Source: Flavobacterium tibetense (lineage in GTDB: Bacteria; Bacteroidota; Bacteroidia; Flavobacteriales; Flavobacteriaceae). Taken from it: DNA of 44,299 nt. The position numbers and the translations under genes are program-made. Under the pieces are notes generated by a model that saw nothing but the letters and a program-made list of their open reading frames with translations, was not told the DNA's origin and searched no databases. The stretch lies in NCBI RefSeq assembly GCF_003293845.1, contig NZ_QLST01000018.1, forward strand, positions 1 through 44,299, given 5' to 3'. Below, one piece after another: positions 25,031 through 32,829 of this stretch (positions are counted from its first letter, which is position 1; the number at the start of each line of letters is the position of its first letter).

Positions 25031-26377
25031 ATGATGCATTGGGAACAATTATTATCTTTAAAAAGACAAGGCGACACCAGTAAACGTTTGCGTAAAGAAC
25101 AAGACGATACGCGTTTGGGCTTTGAAGTAGATTATGATCGAATCATTTTTTCTGCCGCTTTCAGAAGTTTACAAGATAAAACACAAGTTATTCCGCTATC
25201 AAAAACCGATTTTGTTCATAACCGCTTAACTCACAGTTTAGAAGTTTCAGTAGTTGGGCGCTCCTTAGGGCGTTTGGTAGGTAAAAAAATACTGGAAAAA
25301 TATCCATCTTTGAGAGAAATTCATGGGTTTCATATGAATGATTTTGGTGCGGTTGTGGCAGCAGCTTCGTTAGCTCATGATATTGGAAATCCGCCTTTTG
25401 GTCATTCAGGAGAGAAAGCTATTGGCGAGTATTTTAAAAACGGAAACGGCCAACGTTTCAAAGACCAATTAACTACAAAAGAATGGCAAGATTTAATTGA
25501 TTTTGAAGGGAATGCCAATGGATTCTCGGTATTAACTACCTCTAGAGAAGGAATTGAAGGTGGTTTGCGTATTTCGTATGCTACACTAGGCGCTTTTATG
25601 AAATATCCGAAAGAAAGTTTACCCAAAAAACCAACATTAAAAATTTGCGATAAAAAATATGGTTTTTTCCAACAAGACAAAGCATTTTTTGTTGAGGTTG
25701 CCAATGAATTAGGTTTAATATCCAATAAATCAGGAAATGATATTGGATTTGAACGTCATCCGTTAGCGTATTTAGTAGAAGCCGCTGATGATATTTGTTA
25801 TACCATTATCGATTTTGAAGATGGAATCAATTTGGGATTAATTCAAGAAGAATTTGCTTTGGAATACTTAATTAAATTGGTAAAAACTGGAATTGATGCC
25901 AAAAAATACAACGAACTTACCACAAAAGAAGATCGAATTAGTTATTTAAGAGCACTAGCTATTGGAAGTTTAATTTCAGATGCAGTTACCGTTTTTATGG
26001 AGAACGAAACAGCAATTTTAAACGGCGATTTTCCTTTTGCAATTATGGATAAAAGTCAGTACAAAGCACAAATGAATGACATTATCCAAATCAGTATAAA
26101 AAATGTCTACCAAAGTAGAGAAGTTATTGAAAAAGAATTAGTTGGCTACAAGGTGATTAACACGCTTTTAGATAAATTTTGTTCGGCATATATAAACAAT
26201 TTTCAAGGAAACGCATCCAATTACGATAAATTAATTCTAAAATTATTACCCGAACGTTTCCAACAACCCAAAGAAACTTTATATGACCAACTATTACATA
26301 TTTGTCACTTTGTTTCTTTATTAACAGATGGTAAAGCGTTGCAGCTTTTTACGATAATTCAATCAAACAAAAGTTAA
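25031..26377 (+). CDS. dgt: Deoxyguanosinetriphosphate triphosphohydrolase (HD domain)
   Basis: This 448-residue enzyme hydrolyses dGTP (or related dNTPs) to the nucleoside and triphosphate. HD-superfamily metal ligands are visible: H68 (NRLTHSLEVS), H116-D117 (LAHDIGNPPFGHSGE), and the downstream Asp in YLVEAADDICYTIIDFEDG. The substrate region FRSLQDKTQVIP is conserved. Length and order match Dgt. Start: ATG at 25031 with a second in-frame ATG three bases on; either is possible. Together with the nearby dCMP deaminase and ribonucleotide reductase genes it adds to a neighbourhood that controls dNTP pools. Confidence 0.95.
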   Translation: MMHWEQLLSLKRQGDTSKRLRKEQDDTRLGFEVDYDRIIFSAAFRSLQDKTQVIPLSKTDFVHNRLTHSLEVSVVGRSLGRLVGKKILEKYPSLREIHGFHMNDFGAVVAAASLAHDIGNPPFGHSGEKAIGEYFKNGNGQRFKDQLTTKEWQDLIDFEGNANGFSVLTTSREGIEGGLRISYATLGAFMKYPKESLPKKPTLKICDKKYGFFQQDKAFFVEVANELGLISNKSGNDIGFERHPLAYLVEAADDICYTIIDFEDGINLGLIQEEFALEYLIKLVKTGIDAKKYNELTTKEDRISYLRALAIGSLISDAVTVFMENETAILNGDFPFAIMDKSQYKAQMNDIIQISIKNVYQSREVIEKELVGYKVINTLLDKFCSAYINNFQGNASNYDKLILKLLPERFQQPKETLYDQLLHICHFVSLLTDGKALQLFTIIQSNKS

Positions 26378-26403
26378 TTCATTGGTTTTTATATAAATAA
26401 ATT

Positions 26404-26432
26404 TTGAATATTCAGAAATATCTTTAAATTTG
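26404..26432 (+). promoter_or_regulatory. Promoter of the PA/Asp-box lipoprotein gene
   Basis: TTG (26404-26406) and TAAATTTG (26425-26432) are 18 bp apart, fitting the Bacteroidota -33/-7 consensus. The -7 element ends 28 nt before the ATG at 26461. Confidence 0.7.
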
Positions 26433-26460
26433 GAGATTAAATTAACCCCTTTTATAACAT

Positions 26461-29400
26461 ATGAAAAAACAATTATTTTTATTAAATCTATTAGTTTTTC
26501 TTGTATTTGGATGTAACAATCCTAAATCAGAAACTAGTGTTGAAAAAAATTCTTCAACGCTTGATAGTCAAGTAAACACTAATGAAAATCTGGTCGAAAA
26601 GCAAGAGACTAGTACTGTTTTAAGTACTGTAAATACAGCAAAAACTAAAACCAGTAGTTCTTATATTTCACAGACATATAATGACTGTGAGGAACTTTCT
26701 GAAACAGAAGTTTTAAGAAAGAAGCATCAGCAATTTTTGCAGAATAGTCCTTTCAAGAATACGTTAAATCTAACCAAATCGGAACGTAAGGCTTTAGGAA
26801 TTCCCCCTAAGAAATACTACGAATTGGAGTGGGAATTAACCATGAATCCTGAAACAGGAAGACCAAATCCCGAAAATTTACATCGATTAAGAAATCAATT
26901 GTTAGAAGAAAGACTTCAGGCTATTTCGGAGGGGAGAACACCCGGAGATGCTTCAAATAATAATTGGGTTGAAAGAGGGCCAAATAATGTAGGAGGAAGA
27001 GTAAGAGCAGTTATGTTTGACCCTAATGATGCTACTTATAGAACTGTTTATGCAGGTGGTGTAAGTGGAGGATTATGGAAAAACACTGATATTACCGCCA
27101 ATACTGCGTGGACAAGAGTAAACATACCTGATAATTTAGCAGTATCAACCATAACTTATGATCCTAATAACACAAATGTATTTTATTTAGGTACTGGAGA
27201 ATCATATGTAGGAGGAGATGTGAATGGTGATGGTGTTTGGAAATCAGTAGATGGTGGAAATACTTGGACTAAAATATTTGGTGGAATTTCAGGAGCTACA
27301 ACTTTTGAATCTGCAGCAGCAGTTAGGGTTAATACTCCAGCTGGAATTGCTAATGATTATGCATGTTATCCAACTACTGCTTTTGGTTTACCTTTGAGTT
27401 CTAACATTACATCAGATATTGTTCTAGTTAATGATGGTTCAGGAGCAACAAGTACATTAGGTTGTAATGGCTTAACAAACGCAGCTCAAGTTAGTGGTAA
27501 AATTGCTTTAATTAGAAGAGGTAATTGTACGTTTGCTCAAAAAGTTAAAAATGCGCAAAATGCTGGAGCTATTGCTGTAATCATGATGAACAATATTGAT
27601 GGAACTCCTGTTCCTATGGGGGGTACTGATGAAACCATTACTATTCCTTCAGTTATGATATCAAAAGCAGATGGTGATATTCTTCAAGCAGCTCTAGGTT
27701 CTGGAAATGTTAATGTAACTTTAATTGCGCCAGAACCTGGTCAATTTACTGGAAATTTAGTACCTGGAATACAGTATGTTAATGATATTAAGATAAGAAA
27801 CAACGGTGGTGTATCGGAAATTTATTTAGCAGCGGGTGATTCTTTTTACTCAGCTGCCAATGCAGTTACTTATATGTCAGGTCCAGATTATGGATTATAT
27901 AAGTCAGTTGACGGTGGAGCAAATTGGCAAAAATTGAACTTGCCTGAAACAGCAAATGGTAATCCGCTATGTCCAAATGACATTGAAGTTGGAGTTGATA
28001 ACACTATTTGGTTATCAACTATTAAAAGTACAGTTTATAATGATGGAGGAGGTAAAGTTTTATCTTCAACAGATGGTGTAAACTTTTTTGAACGATTTGA
28101 AGTGCTAGATGGTGATAGAACTCAAATTGCAGTTTCTTCTTCAGCAGCTGGGAAAGTATATGTTTTAGCTGAAGTTCCAACAGGTGTTGAAATGTATTCA
28201 ACTTCAAATAGTTTTGTGTCAAGCGGCCCAATGGCTTTACCAAATGATGCTGATACTGGAATACCTGCAAATGATTTTTGTAGAGGACAAGCTTTCTTTG
28301 ATTTAATGTTAGAAGTAGATCCTAACAATGATAACATTCTTTACGCTGGAGGTATAGATCTATTTAGATCAACTAATGGTGGCGGCACTTGGACACAAAT
28401 TTCTAAATGGTCAAATAATAATTTCTTATCGGGTCTTTCTTGCTCTTTAGTTCATGCAGATCAACATGGAATGGCATTTAGACCTGGAAATTCAAACCAA
28501 GCAATTTTTGGGAATGATGGAGGTGTATATTACACGGGTAGTTTGTCAACTGCAGCAACAAGTAATGTAATATTTGCTAGAAATAATAATTTAAATATTA
28601 CACAATTTTACAGTTTAGGAGTTGCTCCAACAAGTGCTGTTTCAGGATTGCCGGGTAATAATTATTTTGCTGCAGGTTCACAAGATAATGGAACTCAATA
28701 TTTTGGAAATGTTGTTGAAGGTGTTAATTCAAGCGTTCAATCTCAAGGTGGAGATGGCGCATATACAATGTTTGACCAAGGAGCTGATAGATATTACATT
28801 TCTAATTATGTGTATAACCAGCAGATTATTTATAGACCAATGGCTGGAGGTACAACTAGAACAATTAATGCCGAAGGTACTGCAAATGGTGCATTTATTG
28901 CGCCAATGGGATTAGATTCTAGCTTAGATATACTTTACGCTGATTATTCTCTAGGAACAGCAACGCCTCCTAATAGAATAAGAAGATATACCAATTTAAA
29001 ATCTGGAACTGTTGGAAAAACACTTTTAACAAATGATTTGTTAACTAGCCCGCCTACAGCATTTACAGTATCCCCGTACACAACTACTTCAACTACATTG
29101 TTGGTTGGTACTAGATTAGGAAGATTACTACGTTTAACAAATGCTAATACAACGCCTGTTTGGGCCGACATTTCAGGGCCTAGCTTCGTAGGAAGTATTT
29201 CAGATGTAGAATACGGTAGAAATAATAATGAAATTTTTGTGACTTTCCATAATTATAACGTTGTTAGTATTTGGTATACAAACGATGGTGGATTGACATG
29301 GCAAAATAAAGAAGGTAATTTCCCAGATATCCCAGTTAAAGCGATTCTACAAAATCCATTAAACACTGAAGAAGTAATTATTGGAACGGAATTAGGTGTT

Positions 29401-29826
29401 TGGTTTACCAATAATTTTAGTTCTCCAACACCAACATGGAATCAGTCTTATAATGGAATGAGTAATGTTAAAGTTACTGATTTGGATTTACGTAATGATA
29501 ATACGGTTTTTGCAGCTACTTATGGTAGAGGAATTTTCTCTGGAGTATTTACATCTACTACGTTGTCAAATAATGATAATGAGTTTGCAAAAGCAACTAA
29601 AATGTATCCAAATCCATCGAATGGTATTGTTAATCTAAGTATTCCAAATTACACAGGTAATATTAAAATTGAGTTTTACGATATTAATGGTAAAGTGGTT
29701 TATTCTGATAATTTTGATTATTTATTTGAAAAAGCAATTGATTTAAATAGTCTTCAATCGGGTATTTATATTGCTCGAATCGAAGGAGATGGTTTTAATT
29801 ACTCAGAAAAAATAATTAAGAAATAG
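26461..29826 (+). CDS. Type IX-secreted Asp-box propeller protein with nested PA domain
   Basis: This is a 1121-residue exported protein. The N-terminus MKKQLFLLNLLVFLVFGCNN has a lipobox with Cys at 18. Residues about 165-1030 form sortilin/BNR-like propeller repeats with Asp-box motifs SVDGGNTW, SVDGGANW, STNGGGTW and TNDGGLTW. A protease-associated (PA) domain (about 285-420, with GKIALIRRGNCTFAQKVKNA) is inserted straight after the first Asp box, interrupting the propeller. The last 80 residues (KMYPNPSNGIVNLSIPNYTG, then IEFYDINGKVVY and LQSGIYIARI) are a type A C-terminal secretion signal. No protease catalytic motif was found. I infer a cell-surface protein; having both a lipobox and a type A signal is unusual. 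Confidence 0.9.
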   Translation: MKKQLFLLNLLVFLVFGCNNPKSETSVEKNSSTLDSQVNTNENLVEKQETSTVLSTVNTAKTKTSSSYISQTYNDCEELSETEVLRKKHQQFLQNSPFKNTLNLTKSERKALGIPPKKYYELEWELTMNPETGRPNPENLHRLRNQLLEERLQAISEGRTPGDASNNNWVERGPNNVGGRVRAVMFDPNDATYRTVYAGGVSGGLWKNTDITANTAWTRVNIPDNLAVSTITYDPNNTNVFYLGTGESYVGGDVNGDGVWKSVDGGNTWTKIFGGISGATTFESAAAVRVNTPAGIANDYACYPTTAFGLPLSSNITSDIVLVNDGSGATSTLGCNGLTNAAQVSGKIALIRRGNCTFAQKVKNAQNAGAIAVIMMNNIDGTPVPMGGTDETITIPSVMISKADGDILQAALGSGNVNVTLIAPEPGQFTGNLVPGIQYVNDIKIRNNGGVSEIYLAAGDSFYSAANAVTYMSGPDYGLYKSVDGGANWQKLNLPETANGNPLCPNDIEVGVDNTIWLSTIKSTVYNDGGGKVLSSTDGVNFFERFEVLDGDRTQIAVSSSAAGKVYVLAEVPTGVEMYSTSNSFVSSGPMALPNDADTGIPANDFCRGQAFFDLMLEVDPNNDNILYAGGIDLFRSTNGGGTWTQISKWSNNNFLSGLSCSLVHADQHGMAFRPGNSNQAIFGNDGGVYYTGSLSTAATSNVIFARNNNLNITQFYSLGVAPTSAVSGLPGNNYFAAGSQDNGTQYFGNVVEGVNSSVQSQGGDGAYTMFDQGADRYYISNYVYNQQIIYRPMAGGTTRTINAEGTANGAFIAPMGLDSSLDILYADYSLGTATPPNRIRRYTNLKSGTVGKTLLTNDLLTSPPTAFTVSPYTTTSTTLLVGTRLGRLLRLTNANTTPVWADISGPSFVGSISDVEYGRNNNEIFVTFHNYNVVSIWYTNDGGLTWQNKEGNFPDIPVKAILQNPLNTEEVIIGTELGVWFTNNFSSPTPTWNQSYNGMSNVKVTDLDLRNDNTVFAATYGRGIFSGVFTSTTLSNNDNEFAKATKMYPNPSNGIVNLSIPNYTGNIKIEFYDINGKVVYSDNFDYLFEKAIDLNSLQSGIYIARIEGDGFNYSEKIIKK

Positions 29827-29851
29827 TATTATAAAACAACTATTAAATAGA

Positions 29852-29885
29852 AGCCATCTCAAATTTGAGATGGCTCCATTTTTTC
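29852..29885 (+). terminator. Terminator of the PA/Asp-box gene
   Basis: A perfect 24-nt palindrome (arms AGCCATCTC and GAGATGGCT around AAATTT) followed by a T-run, 26 nt after the stop codon. Confidence 0.88.
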
Positions 29886-29896
29886 TGCCTTTTTCA

Positions 29897-29986
29897 TTTT
29901 TAAAAGTTGTTCCTAAGAAAGAGTTAGAAGCTTATAAAAACAACAATAAAACACTTCTAGAACAATACAAACAACAAAGCAAATAA
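29897..29986 (+). pseudogene. Possible 3' remnant of a protein-coding gene
   Basis: An open stretch without a start codon encodes a charged helical C-terminus (KVVPKKELEAYKNNNKTLLE, QYKQQSK) ending in TAA and followed directly by a terminator. The composition and position before a terminator suggest the tail of a lost gene. The whole interval 29827-30785 (about 960 bp) contains no intact gene: only this remnant, the truncated regulator at 30230-30511, five hairpins and two 59-bp repeats. Confidence 0.3.
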
Positions 29987-29994
29987 CCAAAAAA

Positions 29995-30033
29995 AAAGCC
30001 CAAAAATTACTCAACTCTTGGGCTTTGCTTTTT
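29995..30033 (+). terminator. Terminator preceding 59-bp repeat copy 1
   Basis: Stem AAAGCCCA / TGGGCTTT (8 bp) with a 16-nt loop and T-rich tail that runs into the 59-bp repeat. Confidence 0.7.
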
Positions 30034-30087
30034 AACCAGTTCCTTAAATGGTGCCGTTTATTTTAAAATGGTTGCGTATGGTGCGGT
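30029..30087. repeat. 59-bp repeat, copy 1
   Basis: The sequence starts TTTTTAACCAGTTCCTTAAA and ends ATGGTGCGGT. It recurs at 30544-30602 with three differences in 59 positions. Each copy directly follows a terminator whose second arm ends GGGCTTT. Confidence 0.85.
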
Positions 30088-30150
30088 GCTATGATTAATA
30101 ATGTAAAACTTAAAGCTATATAATAGATTTAGACTTTCCTATAAAACAAC

Positions 30151-30186
30151 AAAACCACTCCTTTTTACAGAGTGGTTTTTGCTTTT
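30151..30186 (+). terminator. Hairpin terminator without a recognisable gene
   Basis: Perfect 10-bp stem (AAAACCACTC / GAGTGGTTTT) followed by T-rich sequence. It is preceded by ATAAAACAACAAA, which also precedes the terminator at 30518, so it probably marks the end of another lost gene. Confidence 0.7.
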
Positions 30187-30199
30187 ATATACTTTGTGG

Positions 30200-30220
30200 G
30201 CACAGATTGCAAATCTGCGC
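30200..30220. repeat. Short GC-richer hairpin
   Basis: Arms GCACAGATT and AATCTGCGC pair at eight of nine positions around GCA. It lies just before the truncated regulator gene and stands out by base composition from the AT-rich surroundings. Confidence 0.5.
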
Positions 30221-30229
30221 TAACGTTGA

Positions 30230-30511
30230 GGGGAGATATCCGAGCGGTCGGGAAACGGTCACAGAGATTTATCTATTGACGAACTGCAAAAATTAAGTAA
30301 GCTCTTTAACCTTACTACTGACCAAATACTGAACTACGAAAATATTATTCCTGAAGAAGTTACTATTGTAGACAAACCAGACTTTGAGAAGCTTCATCTG
30401 ATTAATCAACTTGATGAAGAGGATAAAACAACCATTTTTAAAATCGTTGACACGATGCTAACCAAGAAAAAATTTAAAGACTTCTTTAATAAAAATGTAG
30501 CAGCACTATAA
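30230..30511 (+). pseudogene. 5'-truncated regulator gene (XRE/HTH-like C-terminal part)
   Basis: The frame is open from 30230 to the TAA at 30509-30511 but has no suitable start codon. From about 30260 it reads HRDLSIDELQKLSKLFNLTT, DQILNYENIIPEE and a helical C-terminus with LINQLDEEDKTTIFKIVDTM. 'SIDELQKLSKLFNLTTDQIL' is typical of the last helices of an XRE-type helix-turn-helix domain, and the rest resembles the C-terminal part of such regulators from Bacteroidota. The DNA-binding N-terminus is missing and is replaced by GC-rich sequence (30228-30260) that looks unrelated. It is therefore a broken gene, followed by an intact terminator. Confidence 0.6.
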
Positions 30512-30517
30512 AACAAC

Positions 30518-30548
30518 AAAGCCCACGTTAAGTGGGCTTTACTTTTTT
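30518..30548 (+). terminator. Terminator of the truncated regulator
   Basis: Stem AAAGCCCAC / GTGGGCTTT (9 bp) with a 5-nt loop and a T-run that leads into 59-bp repeat copy 2. Confidence 0.85.
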
Positions 30549-30602
30549 AACCAGTTCCTTAAATGGAACCGTTTATTTTAAAATGGTTGCGGATGGTGCG
30601 GT
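30544..30602. repeat. 59-bp repeat, copy 2
   Basis: 56 of 59 bases match 30029-30087. In this copy internal inverted repeats are clear: GTTCC / GGAAC around TTAAAT, and an outer GAACCG / CGGTTC pair, so the element can fold. Function unknown. Confidence 0.85.
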
Positions 30603-30644
30603 TCATTTTTCACCATTTTCTTTGATTTAAGCCCTTTAAACATA

Positions 30645-30676
30645 AAAAAAGATGAACTATATAGCTCATCTTTTTT
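30645..30676 (-). terminator. Bidirectional terminator at the end of the Rhs islet
   Basis: Stem AAAAAAGATGA / TCATCTTTTTT (11 bp) with a 10-nt loop, T-rich on both strands. It lies about 110 nt past the stop of the minus-strand immunity-like gene. The bases between (30738-30784) hold three near-copies of GATACATTACC. Confidence 0.8.
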
Positions 30677-30785
30677 ACAATTATTTTTAATTTTTATTGA
30701 TTATCAAATCATTAAACACCTTAAAAGTGTTCATCACGATACATTACCAAATCTGATACATTACCCATTACCAGGTACATTACCA

Positions 30786-31337
30786 TTATTCCAAATATAG
30801 AAAATTTCTAAAATAACAACTTCTATTAACTTTGCTTTTTAAATTTACTTCATAAATAGCTTCATATGTACTTACACCTGATTTAGAAGTATTACCTTTT
30901 TGTTTTAACATTTCACATTTATCATCTAAATAACTGTTAAAAATAAAACGATAATAACTATTTATTAAAGTGTCACTAGAATTTAATAATTGAATTCTTT
31001 TTTTATTATTATCACTGCTTTCCAATTCATAATACTTTTGATTATCAACATCATATACAACAAACCAATACTTTTCATCCATTATTGAAGAACTAGGAAT
31101 ATTAAAATAAATGATATGATTAGTATACACTAATTCTTTTTCTAACCTTTTAAATACAAGTCTATTTACATCATTGCTTTTAATTTTTACACTAATAGCG
31201 CTATCTGTATTTTTCTCAGTTTCGTTTTTAATATCGTTCTGCATTTGATTAATCTCACTATAAAATTTAGGAGTGCTACAACTGTAAAGGAACATAATAT
31301 ATAAAATATAGAGTAGATTTAATTTGCCGTTTTTCAT
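30786..31337 (-). CDS. Lipoprotein, probable immunity protein of the Rhs tip
   Basis: This 183-residue protein is a predicted lipoprotein: MKNGKLNLLYILYIMFLYSC has a lipobox with Cys at 20. The rest is a mix of charged helical and beta segments with no recognised domain, and one further Cys near residue 138 and another near 175. Its ATG overlaps the stop codon of the Rhs tip gene by one base (TAATG), so translation is coupled, the usual arrangement of a toxin tip and its immunity gene. I infer immunity from position only. Membrane anchoring suggests that the toxin is neutralised in the periplasm or at the envelope. Confidence 0.6.
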   Translation of the reverse strand: MKNGKLNLLYILYIMFLYSCSTPKFYSEINQMQNDIKNETEKNTDSAISVKIKSNDVNRLVFKRLEKELVYTNHIIYFNIPSSSIMDEKYWFVVYDVDNQKYYELESSDNNKKRIQLLNSSDTLINSYYRFIFNSYLDDKCEMLKQKGNTSKSGVSTYEAIYEVNLKSKVNRSCYFRNFLYLE

Positions 31338-32242
31338 TATTTACGTGTTCTTACAATATTATTCCAAATTTTAAGCGCTTGTTCTGTAGGTTCATATTGC
31401 GTATGAAAGGGATTTTGAAGTTTTGATTTCTTAATTATCCTTGATTCCTCCATCGAACTACCACCTAAAATATAATGAGTTCTTATTGGTAATCCTTGCT
31501 CTGCTCTAATCATATTCTCAAACATTGTTGCGAATATTTCATCTTGCTTAACATCTTTTACTAAGCCATTTTCAGAATTTGCTTTTATCCAAGGCTTATC
31601 CCTTTCTGAAGAATTAAATAAATTATATGATAAACCATGAGCTAATTCATGAGCTAGGGTTATATGAAAAATTAAATCTTTAAGACCATCTGTAGTTTGA
31701 ACCTTACCTTTTTGATTAAAACTTGTATATATATAATCATCAAAAGTAATATTTCTATCTTTCATATCTAACTGTTTTGATACGTTTATCCCGATGTCTA
31801 CATTTATATTTTCATTTTCAAATAAGCGTAAAAATTGAGCTCCAAAAGAATTTGAATCTCCCATAGTAATTCCGTTTAAAGCTTCTAATATTTGAGCAAC
31901 ATAACTTCCTTCTTCAGCTTGATATTCGTCCCATGTTCCTTTATCTTTGTCTTGTGAGAAAATCTTCCCATTATCATATCTAAACCTAGTCCCTCCTTGC
32001 CATATGTAAATATAATCACCATTTACATCTATAAATTTTACTGGATTATTAGCGGTGTATTGATAAGGGTTTATATTGTAAAATGCTTCTGAAAAATTAT
32101 CCATAGTAAAATATCTACCTAAAGCAGGGTCATAATTTCTAGCTCCATAGTCGTAGAAGTTAAGCCCTAACTCGTCTTGATACTCTTTACCGTTGTATTT
32201 ATACTTGTAAACACTACTATAACCAGCTATTACTTTGCTTTT
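31337..32242 (-). pseudogene. Orphan Rhs tip: Rhs core end fused to HExxH metalloprotease-like toxin domain
   Basis: The frame is open from 32242, before any ATG, and encodes the end of an Rhs core: KYNGKEYQDELGLNFYDYGA, then RNYDPALGRYFTMDN and NPYQYTANNPVKFIDVNGD. Translation could start at ATG 32104 (255 residues), but this cuts the core, so the gene is a 5'-truncated rhs. After the core comes a toxin-like domain of about 220 residues with a zinc-protease motif, HELAH (residues 152-156 from that ATG, in ITLAHELAHGLSYNLF), and a later QDEIFATMFENMIR segment that could give the third ligand. The arrangement resembles M91 (NleD-like) metallopeptidase domains in Rhs and effector proteins. The toxin part is intact. 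It is coupled to the lipoprotein gene downstream. Confidence 0.82.
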
Positions 32243-32736
32243 TCAACTTTAATATTTCCAAGAAAAAACTCATCATACAAAATTAATTCTTCATTTTTAA
32301 ATTGATAGTATTTATCCAAAACACAGCCTTGATTAGAACTCTTTATATCAAATTTTAATTTATTTTTTTTCAAATAGAATGACTTATCATCATTCCCTTT
32401 ATAATATATTAAAATAGGTATTTCATCAATAAATAAAATTCCTTTAGTAAGATTTAATCGATTCTGTATTTCATTAATTTTAAAATCATCAGAAATCTGA
32501 TATTTTGTTAATGATAAAATCATTTTATCTTCTTTAATTAAAAATCCGTAATCAGGTTTAATTTTACAATCTCTAACATATTGAAGAATTGACGTTTTAA
32601 TTTCACTGATTATTTTTTTATCAACAATAACAACTTCATTTAAATGAAAAATAACTTCATTACTATTTACTACATTTTGTTGATAATTTTTGTTTGAACA
32701 TGAAAGAAAAAAAAATAAAATTATAAAATATTTCAT
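32230..32736 (-). CDS. Lipoprotein, possible stranded immunity protein
   Basis: This 168-residue predicted lipoprotein (MKYFIILFFFLSCSN, lipobox Cys at 13) has no recognised domain. The mature part is Lys/Ile/Asn-rich with strands such as KGILFIDEIPILIYYKG. It is very AT-rich, like the other islet genes. Its 3' end overlaps the open frame of the truncated Rhs core by 13 nt. In Rhs loci, old immunity genes are left behind when a new core-tip cassette replaces the previous one, and this gene has that position: directly before an Rhs core fragment. The immunity role is inference; it could be an unrelated small lipoprotein. Confidence 0.6.
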   Translation of the reverse strand: MKYFIILFFFLSCSNKNYQQNVVNSNEVIFHLNEVVIVDKKIISEIKTSILQYVRDCKIKPDYGFLIKEDKMILSLTKYQISDDFKINEIQNRLNLTKGILFIDEIPILIYYKGNDDKSFYLKKNKLKFDIKSSNQGCVLDKYYQFKNEELILYDEFFLGNIKVEKAK

Positions 32737-32829
32737 ACTAATAAATTCTATCTCTTTTATTATGATAAATGTTTAAGATTAGATGGGATTGCTTTATTTA
32801 AAAAAAAAATAATTTCAACTGAAATAAAG

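Noticed and set aside
16015..26377. dCMP deaminase or dGTPase as an anti-phage nucleotide-depletion system
   Set aside because: Both have standard housekeeping length and motifs, and neither lies next to defence genes or mobile elements.
26461..29826. Active protease assignment because of the PA domain
   Set aside because: PA domains are accessory. No subtilisin, zinc aminopeptidase or other catalytic motif was found in the 1121 residues.
30228..30260. A tRNA gene
   Set aside because: Only an acceptor/D-arm-like 5' part is visible. There is no anticodon stem, variable arm, T arm or 3' acceptor strand, so it was not listed as a tRNA.
30029..30602. 59-bp repeats as integron attC sites (59-base elements)
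   Set aside because: The length and position after gene ends are suggestive, but no matching RYYYAAC and GTRRRRY/GTTRRRY core pair is present at the ends, and no integron integrase is seen. Kept as a repeat of unknown type.
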